From Guadua angustifolia (lineage: Eukaryota > Streptophyta > Magnoliopsida > Poales > Poaceae): DNA of 64,000 nt. Positions 36,157 to 46,214 of the stretch are shown in pieces. The DNA is taken from contig CM070520.1 of NCBI GenBank assembly GCA_036346375.1, positions 15,697,791 to 15,761,790 on the forward strand, given 5' to 3'. Numbering within the stretch: the stretch's first letter is position 1; every line of letters starts with the position of its first letter. The position numbers and the translations under genes are program-made. Under the pieces are notes generated by a model. That model had not been told where the DNA came from. It searched no databases and saw only the letters and a program-made list of their open reading frames with translations.

Positions 36157-36931
36157 GTCTTATAAGAACACATCATTGAAAAAATTAATATTCGATGTAC
36201 AAAAAAATACTTCTACGGAACATTTTAAAGTTTATGAATTGACAAATGTAAATTGTAATCATAAACACTTACTTGGTACTTGACACATCTTAAAAAATTT
36301 CTTCTAACATTTTGTGATACAAAGTCATCGATTATATTATTAATATCAATCTCGTCCAATAACTTCTTCTTGATGCATAAAGTCGCTAAATCATTTAACC
36401 TTTCTTGAGTCATTGTTGATCTCAAATAGTTCTTCAACAATTTCAATTTTGAAAAGTTTCTTTCTGTCGATGCAATAGTCACAGCACAATAAATAAGATT
36501 CGATAAGCAATGGAGACATTAAGATAACAATCCACATCTCTAACATACTCGAAAATCTCTATAACAGACATTGCACCATCTGGCAAAGTGAATCTCATAA
36601 TCTTTAATTCAGAAATAAGATCATGTACTTCAACATCAGATGAATCATCATGAGAGAAAGTGTCTGCGTGCAACACTCTTCAAGTTAACTATCATTTAAT
36701 GACTTCAGAGTGCTTGGGCTCATCAGATCAACTCAGCACACGTTTACTCGCGACTGGACTAAAAACCTATGGTATAGTTACATACCTAGAGGACCCATAA
36801 CTTTGAAGGTTTGAGGGACCGCCACCCCTCACTGCCCTCGACCACATCGGCAACCTCCGGAGCCGTCCGGCCTTGGCGAAGGTGGCGATCATGCGTTTGG
36901 AGAGGCGAATACGGGTCCCATTTGTCATTGG
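35577..36931 (-). pseudogene. PPR gene, copy 2, fragment with hAT insertion
   Basis: It matches copy 1 from about 29725 to 30320. The frame at 35842-35630 encodes EEVDALLTAMWGQGFCLDN and an EFFRRMLEMGTPPNM motif typical of PPR repeats. It retains about 50 bp lost from copy 1. The gene is split at 36037-36840 by a hAT, resumes at 36841 (gcaacctccggagccg) and ends near 36923 at a second hAT. Non-functional. Confidence 0.75.
36037..36840 (-). mobile_element. hAT element (TTF/MYM-type transposase remnant), TSD ACCACATC
   Basis: It begins CAAGACCGGTCCTGAC and ends CACTGCCCTCG, and is flanked by ACCACATC at 36029-36036 and 36841-36848. Minus-strand frames at 36676-36479 and 36482-36225 encode STERNFSKLKLLKNYLRST and ERLNDLATL, the hAT C-terminal dimerisation region of the zinc-finger MYM/TTF-type transposases. 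The rest of the transposase is deleted. An AT microsatellite lies at about 36125-36150. Confidence 0.8.
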
Positions 36932-37646
36932 TAGGGGTGAAAACGGATCGAATACGGTCGGATATTGCTGTTCCCGTATCCTAACCCATATTTTTTTCCC
37001 GGATTCGGAATCAGATACGGTAGGACCGAATACGGATCTGAATTTGGATATTTTGAGTTTGGATACTGATCGTCGGGCGGATACATACCGGATTCGGTTC
37101 GGAAACGGATAATACAAACGTATTCATACTTGTTGAAACATTCGACTAGCAATAAATTCATATATATTAGTTTGACAACTCACACAACACAAGTTTAACA
37201 AGGGTATCAAATTCATACACAAAATTCGACAATCACTAGCAAATTCGTACACAAAATTAATACACAAAGTTCATACACAAATTCGACAATCGACAAGTCA
37301 CAAGTTTAATATAATTAACATTTCATACTTCTACATAAATCCATACGACCATAATAAGTTCGACATGCCGTACCATCAGTCATCATCACTAGCAATTTCT
37401 TCTTCCTACAATATATGTATACATAATACGAATACCACGTATTTTCGACATTCGGATATCTGGTCGGATAGTATCCAGTTACCGTATACCGAAGCTATTC
37501 GGTCGGATTTCACGGCTCCCATATCCGCTACCGTATCCGGTACCGTATCCGTATCCGGCCGGATACGGATTTTTTTTCCCCGGATACGGTTTTCATCGGG
37601 TTCGGTACCGAATCGGTCGGGATTAGCCCGTACCATTTTCACCCTA
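36932..37646. mobile_element. Non-autonomous hAT, 715 bp, TSD GTCATTGG
   Basis: The ends TAGGGGTGAAAACGG and CCATTTTCACCCTA are flanked by an 8-bp duplication GTCATTGG (36924-36931 and 37647-37654). CGGATAC/GTATCCG repeats fill both ends, as in the element at 31403, so they belong to one family. No transposase. Confidence 0.88.
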
Positions 37647-37654
37647 GTCATTGG

Positions 37655-38200
37655 TGATCCGTTTTCAGAGAAACGATATGGAGCTCAAAGAAAATCCGCT
37701 ATCTGGACCGTCTATCGAACGATGGACGGCTACCGTATTGTAAGATTGTACGCCGCCTTCCCATTAGGAAAATACGTACTTTGCCACGGATTTCTCTGCA
37801 AATGCGTCGGCTTCCCGTCTCTCCCTCGTGCTCATCCCACCGGTGGTCGCCGCCGCGCGCGTTCCGGTCGCTCACCGATGGCTCCGATTGAGCCTTACCT
37901 CGATAAGACTCCCCAGAAGCCACCTATGCATCTGCTCGCCGCAACTGCGCCGGCGTCGAGCCCTCCTCAGTCCTCATTCCATGTCCTCGGCTCCAGCTGC
38001 GAGTACGCTCCTCATAGCCAAGTCCATGTGACGCGCCCCCGCGGCCTCCTCGCTGGAGTACCCCTCTTCCGCCACATCCTCCGTCCGCCCTCTCGGCTGT
38101 TTCGCGGAGGTACCCTTCGATTCCCTCGAGACCTAATCATACATCAATCACCATGTTACAAGAGCATGGCTGTTCATATATACCTCTGCTGATATATAGT
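37655..38200 (+). other. GC-rich exon-like segment, unrecognised
   Basis: After the hAT comes a GC-rich stretch with an open frame from the ATG at 37878 (MAPIEPYLDKTPQKPP) to about 38110, followed by a possible donor (CGGAG|GTACCC). It could be a first-exon fragment of some gene. Nothing downstream supports it and I do not recognise the product. The longer frame starting at 37365 runs through the hAT and is not a gene. Confidence 0.3.
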
Positions 38201-39312
38201 TGAGAGGCTTCAGTTCATATACATGGATAGCATGTTCGTATACCAATTTTCTGAGAGGCTACTTACAGTGGAGTGTACTGTGTACAAAATTGAAATTATG
38301 ATAAGAGCTCTACTATTCATTTCACAAGAAAAAAGTAATACAGTAGCCTCTGAAGAGGAAGTTACAACGGTATTAACCATCAATCCCAACATGAGAGACA
38401 CCAACAACAGAGAGGAGTCCCAAATTTGGAGACTCCCCCAAAACATGCGGATGATTAACTCCAAAAATATCCATAAAATATTTCATTTCTACTGGATGAT
38501 TCAACAAAATATATGGTAGCCTCTAGCCTGGTAGGGGGTATTGCTGGGATGTTCCTCTGCAATATATAACATGCGGATGATCACCACACAAAAGTCATCC
38601 TCATCCAGGTCAATGTCTGTCTTCCTTGGTGGATTTTCTCCATGACGGACAAATGGTCCAAGAGAAGAAGAAGATGGAGATTGACTGATCATCGTCTTGC
38701 GCATGCTTATAATACATGTACTATCCTCTGCAGTAGTACTATAGCTGACGCCAATACGCTTGCCAATGCAGTCCATTGCAGAGTTGACTCTTTCATGCAC
38801 GACCATTGGGCTAGTAACCGTTTTTACAGCTGAAATTCTCAGAGAGGTTCAGAACTGCTGGAATTGAATTTATACATTTGTTGTGTAGGGAATGAATCAA
38901 AGTGGAAATGGCTAGAATATGTAATAGATAGCACATACATTTGTCCTATATAGTATGTAATTCAAAACAGAGGTTCAGAACTGCTGGAATTGAATTTACA
39001 CATGGAATGAATGTTCAAGCAATGGGCTGCTGTTGGTCTCACAAACACAGACTAAAAACAAATTGCAGAATGAATGTGCAAGCAATGTAGTCTACAGTCA
39101 AACACGAGGAATAAAGGATATATATACACATAGAATGAATCCCTTGTTCAGTATTCAAATGGTTCCCCAGTTGCAATTACCAAATTTATCATGCAAATGA
39201 TTAACACATCACAGTCTTCGTTGAACATAAAGGCACCATCCATTGGAGTAATATTACAACACAACAATGACAAGCTCATAGGCGCTGTGGGGATTATGAC
39301 TAGGTAAATAAT
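38201..39312. other. Intergenic DNA; 38940-39312 is the duplicated 3' flank of NLR copy B
   Basis: 38201-38939 shows no recognisable gene. From about 38940 the sequence matches 455-843, the flank behind NLR copy A, up to the stop codon of copy B. Confidence 0.5.
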
Positions 39313-40149
39313 CTATTGCTCTTTTGATGATTCATTGTACTCATCGATGACCACAATGGGGCCATTCTTAATCTTGCCTGCTAATACCTTGATCTGAGAC
39401 GCCTTCGCCTTTGCATCTTGGGGTGCCTGGCTGCTGACTGTAATAAACACCTGTTGGAGACTTCTAAGGTTTTCCAAGCCGTAAATACCCTCCACCATTC
39501 TGAACCTCAGCTCAAGCCTCTGAAGCTCTGGCATTGCCCCCTCTAGGAAGCTCAGAGGTGGCAGCACTGGCCCTGAGAAGCGTAGTAGTTTAAGCTTTTC
39601 GAATCCCCCAGCAGGCACAAAGATCTTGCCTTCCGACCTCAGTGCATTCTTGTGAAGAATTTGGAGAACACTTGCATCTTTCTTTGCTGCATCCAGTGAA
39701 AAAGTGAGAGAGAACAACTCAGGCAGCTTACCAAGATTCGGCAAAGTATCTGTCGTGAGTGCAGTTAACGACAAAGTTAGCTTCTCAACGTTGTGCAAAA
39801 GCTTCTCATCGTTGTGCGGATCGGCAATCCAATGGGGTACTTTAGACAACTTTCCCGAAAGCTCGAGGGTGTGCAGGTGTTCCGGCGGTGCTTGCGAAGA
39901 ATTGAGCGATCTGTCAAGAAAGCCGGTGAAACTGTCGTCAATTGCAAGAAACTTGAGGGAGCAGCTGCTCAGATGCTCAATGGCAGTGAGCAATAACTCG
40001 TCATCTCTCTCGTTGAAGTTTGTAAGTCTGTAAATGGAAAGTTTCTTCAGGTTGGTGAGGCTCTGCAAGGCTGCAAGCGGACGCTGGACTTTACCCACTT
40101 TGCGCACTTTGCGTCCGAACTGCCGCTCCAGTGCGCTGCACCTGCTCCA

Positions 40150-40320
40150 CCTCTGTTTTTTAGGGGTTCCGACGGCGGTAGTGCGCGCTCCATCTCCGTT
40201 CTCGGGGCTGTTTGACGTAGGGATTTCGACGGCCGTAGCGGGCGCACCACCTCCGTCCTTAGGGCTGTCTGCCGTAGGGGTTCCGACGGCCGTAGCGCGC
40301 GCTCCGACTTCCGCCATGAC
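40150..40320 (-). repeat. 57-bp in-frame tandem repeat inside the LRR region, copy B
   Basis: Three units of 19 codons (GARATAVGTPTADSPKDGG, then GAPATAVEIPTSNSPENGD, then GARTTAVGTP) lie between LRR blocks. Unit sequences differ from each other and from those of copy A, so the array has diverged or been reshuffled since duplication. Confidence 0.8.
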
Positions 40321-40681
40321 GGATCCGTCCATGGCTGCACTTGAGCTTCCGCGTATCTCAATCCCGGATAGTGTCTGTAGAGCTGTCATTTTTGTGATTC
40401 CCTCCGTTAATGCCAATGCTATCCGCTTACTTTTATTGCCAGTAAGCAGATGCGTCATTCGCTCAAGCTTGTCAACTGATGAAGGCAACTTTCTGACGTT
40501 TGTCTCTCTTATGTCAAGTACCTCCAGATATTCCAGCATGCCTATTTCCTTTGGGATCTCATCAATGTCCGTCCGGCGCAGGCTCAGATACTTCAACTGA
40601 TGCATTTTGCATATTTTCTTGAGCTGGTGGAATGACAAATCCTTGCAGCCTTCAAGATCCAGCACCTGCAGTATCTGAAAC

Positions 40682-42498
40682 TGTGAAATCATGTGATGAA
40701 AAATTGGCTGAATGATGAAATTGGCATTGCAAAGAGGCTTTGGTTATAGCATGTGTGGTGCTTGTGCTGTGGTGATATGTTTATTATGCTGGTGATAGCA
40801 TAATGGTTTTGCTTGATGCAATACACTCATGTGAGTGGTTGCATGGATTAATCTTGAGTCAAGTCGTGGACTTGTGCTCGGACTCGTTGTTCGTTAATTC
40901 ATGTGCAGGTGTTGCTCGAGGGCGAACGTGGTCGATGACGGGACCGGAACTAGGTTCATGGAGGAACGAGGTTCGGACTAGGTTCGTGGAGGAACCGAGG
41001 TCTTGGTGGTCAAGGATGTCATGCGGGACGTTCGGCTAGAGAACATGCACATGAAGGCTGGTTAGTCACGTATGCACAGCAAGTGGGCTGTTCATGTGTG
41101 CAAGGTTTTGGTTTTGGCCATGTTGGGCCAAGTTGAGATAGATACGAACTCTTTCCATGTTGGAAGTGGAGTTGTATTCAATCTCTGTGAGTTTGCTCTG
41201 TATAAATAAAGGGGAGGTGTCCCTTGTTTATTCTTGAGCGTCTTGAGCGTCTTGAGCGGAGCGTTCAGGTTTTAGGGTTGTACTCTTGTGTTGGAGTACT
41301 TTAGACAAAAGAAATAAAGATCAATCTTCCAGAAAGCTAGTTGTTCTTTCGTGCATGCATGCATAAGATTGATCCGTGGCAACTGAAGCCCTCTCTGGTG
41401 TTTTGTTCATCACAGCAGTCACGAAGTTCATCACGGAGTTCGGTTCTTTGCAAAGGTATTATCTTGCGAAGGTAATATCTTTTGATCCGTAAATCCGATC
41501 GAGTTGATTCTTGTTGGGTTTGATTCGTATTTGAATCTAGTTTCTACAGTTAAAATTTCATATCAATCCAACTGTTAGATCTTTGGCAATTCGTGGTCGC
41601 CCATATTGCTAGCCTGGTCGCCCAGCTGTTAGATCGCGAATTGGTTCAGTCATCTTGCGAAAGTCATAACTTTTGATCTGTAGATCCGATCGACCTAATT
41701 CTTCTTTTGTTCACTTCAGAATTGAGTCTAGTTTATACAGTTAAAATTTCACATCAATCCAACGGTTAGATCTTCTGTAATTTGTGGTCGCCCAGATTGA
41801 TGTCCTGCTTGCCCGACTGCTCGCGTGGTCGCCCGGATTCAGTCATCTTGCGAAGGACATAACTTTAGATCCGTACATCCGATTGATCTGATTCTTTTTG
41901 TTTTAGTTGAGGAATGGAGTCTAGTTTCTACAATTAAAATTTTACATCAATCCAACGGCTGGATCTTCCATAATTACTATTTTAATAGGCGTGTATCGGT
42001 CTGCTCGCCCAGACTGCGCGCGTGGTCGCCCAACCTGTCCTACTGCTCGCCCAAGTGCCCAACCTGCTCGCCCAAGTGTACTACTGCTCGCCCAAGTGCC
42101 CTACCTGCTCGCCCAAGTGCTCTGGTGGTCGCCCAAGTGTCCAAACTGGTCGCCCAGGTGTCCTACCTGCTCGCTCAAGTGCTCGGTGGTCGCCAGTGTC
42201 CTCGTCGCCTGGTGCTCTATCGCCGCCTAAGTGCCCAAACTGGTCGTGGGTTTCCTCTTGGTCGCCAGATGCTTTCTTGGTCGCCAGTGCCCAAACTGGT
42301 CGCCCAAGTGTTCTACTGGTCGCCCGAGTGTTCTACTGGTCTCCCAACTGCGTGAGGTGGTCTTCCAACTTCGTAAACTGATCTTCAAGTAATTTGAGTT
42401 TCAATTGGGGTGTTTGAAAAGTTTGAAAATTTGATTTTAGCTTCCGCGTAATCATTCACCCCCCTCTGATTGTTACATTAGTATATTTCGATCCTACA
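40682..42498. mobile_element. Copia-type solo LTR, 1.82 kb, TSD GAAAC
   Basis: The insertion begins TGTGAAATCATG and ends CGATCCTACA, with the 5-bp duplication GAAAC at 40677-40681 and 42499-42503. Copy A is continuous at this point. A TATAAATAAAGGGG promoter-like box lies near 41207 and the CACCCCCCTCTG stretch just before the end is typical of SIRE/Maximus-like LTRs (from memory). No coding region or second LTR is present. Confidence 0.8.
41995..42350. repeat. Short tandem-like GCTCGCCCAAGTG repeats within the solo LTR
   Basis: About fifteen loose copies of (c)tgctcgcccaagtg or ctggtcgcccaagtg follow one another at 18-30 bp spacing. They give spurious open frames in three phases. Likely slippage-generated LTR variation. 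Confidence 0.7.
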
Positions 42499-43475
42499 GA
42501 AACTTGAGAAAGGAAGAATGTAATGCCTTGAAACTCTCCGATGCCGTCAGCGATCGGACATGCGACAATTTCATCTTCTCCACTGTTTCTTTTTCCTGCC
42601 GGTCACTTCTTTGGACAGAGAGCCGGCGTACCTTGTAGCTTGGAAATGGCGTATGCCAGTGACCACCTACTACCGTGATGAAATTCTCATCGCTTGACTT
42701 GGAAACAATGTACTCAAGGACCATGTCATGAATTTGATAGTTCTTCACCTTGCCGTTGCTGTTGTTGTTGACTGGCCGGATTAAGTTCCTGCTAACGAGT
42801 TCATTGAAGCAGTCTTCAGAAACGTCCTCGATAATCTTCCCATGCTTGTCAGTGATGAATCCTTCAGCTATCCACCTTCTGATCAAACGCTTTCTGCTGA
42901 TACAAAAGCCCTTCGGAAACATGCTCAAGTACAACAAGCAGGTCTTAAGATCAGCTGGCAAATCATAGTAGCAGTGATTAAGTATTTGCGTCACTCCTTC
43001 TAGATGAGACTATTCCCCAATTTTGCACTTAAAGCCTTGTTCAGATCACCCAAATGGTGATCTAATGTCAATTTAGTGTCTGATTTCAGTTTACTAGCCA
43101 CGAGCCCTGCTACTATAATTATGGCCAAAGGGAGACCTCCACATTTCTTCAAAACATACTGCATGTTCTCTGTGACCCGGTCAAAGGGACACCTCGGCAT
43201 TTCTTCAACCCAGACATGACCTCGTTGACCAAGTCCACAAATAATTCGATGAAACAAATCGTAGGATTCATTTTCCTCGAGCGGCTTGTGCGCACAGACA
43301 TAACCTTTTTGACGACGGCATGCTTCAGCAACAGATTTAAACCTTGTTGTCAACACAATGCTACTACCATTGTCACTTTGGGGCAAAGAATCCCTAATAT
43401 TTTCCCATGCTGATACAGACCATATGTCATCTATCAAGATAAGGTACCTATTTCAATCATTATTTAGAAACTAAG

Positions 43476-43713
43476 TAAGTACTCCCTCTTGGCATATAGA
43501 CCAATGAGATATTGAAAATGACTAGATTATCCATAATTATTACCTCTAAACACTATATTTAATGCATACATGCAGAGAATATCAAGTAGTAAAGCTGGAT
43601 ATTTATTAGTGCTATAAAGGGTCATGCTAATTTTGTATTGAAATATGAAATTTGCTCCATATTTGTCGACAAGATCATTAAAAAAATGCGTCCTATAAAC
43701 TTAGACAAAGGGA
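43476..43713. mobile_element. Stowaway-type MITE in NLR intron (copy B)
   Basis: Same element and position as 7992-8230, with ends TACTCCCT and AGGGAGCA (one end mutated). Ancestral to the duplication. Confidence 0.65.
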
Positions 43714-43820
43714 GCATTACAAGAGTAACATAATTTATACCACACAAACATTCTATTTATGTTTTCTTTAACAGGTATAGGCAAACCCCGTTATCGAAAA
43801 CAGCAGTAACATAGTAATTT

Positions 43821-43860
43821 AAAAGCTGGCAACGAGGTCATGTCTGGGTTAAAAGCTGGC
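43821..43860. other. Deletion junction with 21-bp inverted templated filler
   Basis: 43830-43850 (caacgaggtcatgtctgggtt) is the exact reverse complement of 43207-43227 in the NB-ARC exon about 620 bp away. It sits between two copies of aaaagctggc (43821-43830 and 43851-43860), where copy B lacks DNA that copy A retains. Confidence 0.8.
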
Positions 43861-44123
43861 AAAAAGTGATAACATTAGATTTATATTTGAATGTGCTTTT
43901 AATTTATATGATTATGATTTTGTAGCAATTAACAATATAACATAAATGATATTATCAGTCAAAGTACAATTTTGGAGACTGTCCTAAATCAAACTGCGCC
44001 CTATAAAAATCAAGACAGGGAATACTTAATAGGATTTATTGCCTGAAGAGTCAATTAAGGCACCAAATGCTACTGGTGTAAACATATTTGATATTGATCT
44101 TTCTAAATTCACGTTTTGTATTA

Positions 44124-44542
44124 AAAGAACTAGAAGACTTACCTACGCAGCTGCGCATCTAGGTATTACGATACAATTGTCTTTGATATACAACTCTACT
44201 TTTAATGATTAAAATACAATTATATTTATTATATAACTCTAGTATTTATATATGATTAATCTGCATCGTTATAGTCTGGCCCCACCAAAATAAGTGATCG
44301 AGATCCTTTCTTTGATATACAACTCCAGTTGAAATACAATTGTATTTGTTATATAACTCTAGTATTTATATATGATTAATCTGCACCATTATAATCTAGC
44401 CCTACCAAAATAAATGATAGAGATCATTCTCCTTTTCTTTCGATTTATGTGGGAACTACAATAATTTTAAGATTATTTGTAGGATTTTCTTACCCTCAAA
44501 ACGAAGAAGATGCCTTGGAAATCACCAGTTTTTTGTAGATAT
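44124..44542. repeat. Insertion with internal tandem duplication, unknown class
   Basis: It is absent from copy A at about 14600. Inside, a block of about 125 bp (ttgatatacaactc ... ccaccaaaataa) is repeated twice in tandem with minor changes. No terminal inverted repeat or coding frame was found. Confidence 0.5.
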
Positions 44543-44991
44543 ATAGATTCGAGTTTAATTGTGAGTTTGTATCATACCTTATTCCATTTAGGTTAGATGG
44601 TCAGGGAAGGAACATCTACATAGTTATGAATTAGTGCAGTTTATTTTTTGTTCTTACGTTTGAATGCAAGACTAAGTGACTTGGACACAATCACATGGAT
44701 AAAACACACGTGCACACACTTAATTTTATCATAAACAAGAAAATGTTTTGTAATAGCTACTTTCCACATTAACAATTGCTTTCTTCCAAATTGCGTATTT
44801 CCTTAAATACTAAAACTTAAGTGAAATTATAAAAGAACACATTTAATGATCGAATGTGACCGATTACCTCCTACGAGGTAATTGGTTAAATTTTGGCTAG
44901 GAGCCCATGTTTAACTAAGTTGGCGTTCTCTTAGAAGTTACTAACTAGCATCGCGTAAGGAAAAAGTAATTCGAAATAAGCAAAGCCATAC

Positions 44992-45845
44992 TTCTTTTCT
45001 TTTACTTGGCTCTTGAGCTTGCCTTTGAGCTGATCTTCTTTCCATTCTTCAATTCCGCTGAGGAGACCCTCTGAAGCACCGGCCTGCTGCTCATGGAACT
45101 GCTTGATAAGGCTCCTCAGAAGCGTCAGGAGATTGAACTTCTGCGACGCCTGCACGGATGCTCTGCAATCGAATTCGACTCCAAACTTGCGGTACACCTC
45201 CATGGCGAGTGTGGTTTTGCCAAGGCCGCCAGATCCGGAAATGGCTAAGAACGTCAGCTGAGTGCTCCGCCTACCCTCGGGCAACAATATCTTTCTGGCC
45301 TCCTCAACGGCACCCTCGATGCCCACGGGCTCCTTGGTGCCAATGAGCTGTGGAGTTGGGGTCAGAACGTCCGTAGGACCATCACCTTCCGCGGGTTTGA
45401 TGTCGCGGCCTTTAAGGTTCGCCACCCCGTATCTGACGCGCCGGTCACTGACATGCTGCGCCCGAACCTTGAGGTTGCCGATCTCGGTGGCGATGCAGCG
45501 GCGGGCGTACAGCGTGGTGAGGAGGAACCACACCCACCGGAGGTACATCAGCTTGCCCGTCCCGCGGGGCTCGTGGCCGAGGCGGTGGCGGATGTCGTCG
45601 ATGCAGTCCTCGATGTCGTAGGCCACCTCCCGCACCTGCTTCATCCAGTCCTGCCTCTGCTCGTCGTGGGCTTTGGCCCGCTTGAGCCTGTTGATGAAAG
45701 CCTGCATGCTGGCCACCTCGTCGTTGATGTATTGGATGTCATCACGGACGCCTCTGACCAGGGTGTACTCCTGTGCGAGGAAGCCTCCGAGCTTGCCGGT
45801 GAGGGACTTCACGGCGTTGCTCGAGGCACCGACGACGAGCTCCAT
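44992..45845 (-). pseudogene. CC-NB-ARC-LRR NLR copy B, exon 1 (coiled coil and P-loop)
   Basis: An open exon encoding an Rx-N coiled coil (MELVVGASSNAVKSL; DIQYINDEVASMQAF; VAYDIEDCIDD), a linker, and P-loop GSGGLGKTT near residue 205 with RNBS-A (FDCRASVQASQ). It splices at AA|GTATGG to exon 2 at 43447. The exon itself is intact, but exon 2 has a frameshift and an LTR, so the gene is classed as broken. A truncated CC-P-loop product (to the stop near 44931) remains possible if the intron is retained. Confidence 0.85.
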
Positions 45846-46200
45846 GGTCGATCTGCTGGCCGCTCTTCTCTTACTCCCGGCCCCAGCACGGCTGGATCTC
45901 TTAGCCTTTAGGTTAGGTTACCATGTGCGTCACCACCAACCCGAGCCGTTCCAACAGCCCAAATTACGCCCTTTGTTTTTTCATTAATTTTGACGGGGAG
46001 AAGTGCAGGCCAAATGCATTAAGAAGTAGAGAATCTCCCAGCACCAACACAGATGGATCTCTCTCCCTTGCCTTTGCCTTTTCCTACACTCTACTTATTT
46101 ATTTATTTGTTCATTTATTTTGATGGGCCACACGCTTTGAGTGAACATCGTGCCACTTCAGGGTGGGTCTTTATCCCTTCAATATCCTTTTCTGACGATC
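45846..46200. promoter_or_regulatory. Upstream region of NLR copy B
   Basis: It repeats the upstream sequence of copy A (tttaggttaggttacc) and of fragment C. From about 46130 it meets a Copia fragment, whereas at fragment C the equivalent sequence (catcgtgccacttcag at about 49645) continues. Promoter function is inferred from position only. Confidence 0.4.
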
Positions 46201-46214
46201 GACAATTACCCGGT

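Larger units (their letters stand above)
39313..43447 (-). pseudogene. CC-NB-ARC-LRR NLR copy B, exon 2 (NB-ARC and LRR), interrupted
   Basis: It starts at acceptor TAG|GTACC (43447), giving EKK-YLILIDDIW after splicing. Order: kinase-2, RNBS-B (GSSIVLTTR), CGGLPLAI, ARC2 (LKTCLLYLSMFPKGF), IHDMV, then, after a solo LTR at 40682-42498, LRRs to the stop near 39313. The LRR frame 40692-39313 is open over about 450 codons. Lesions: a small indel with frameshift and stop near 43005, between GLPLAI and ARC2, and the LTR insertion. It is much less damaged than copy A and keeps a compact 1.5 kb intron. Confidence 0.87.
43448..44991 (-). other. Intron of NLR copy B
   Basis: The intron has donor GTATGG at 44991 and acceptor TAG at 43450-43448 on the minus strand. 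It contains a Stowaway MITE at 43476-43713 shared with copy A, a repair-like junction at 43821-43860, and a 0.4 kb insertion at 44124-44542 not found in copy A. Confidence 0.7.

Noticed and set aside
37878..38110. A confident new gene
   Set aside because: Open and GC-rich, but no downstream exons, no recognisable domain and no duplicate; kept only as a low-confidence segment.
37365..38192. 275-codon plus-strand frame
   Set aside because: Its first half runs through a hAT with CGGATAC repeats and a target duplication. Only the part after 37655 might be exonic.
41825..42381. Three overlapping frames rich in CSPKCPTC-like repeats
   Set aside because: They are the three reading phases of the GCTCGCCCAAGTG array within a solo LTR, not a cysteine-rich protein.
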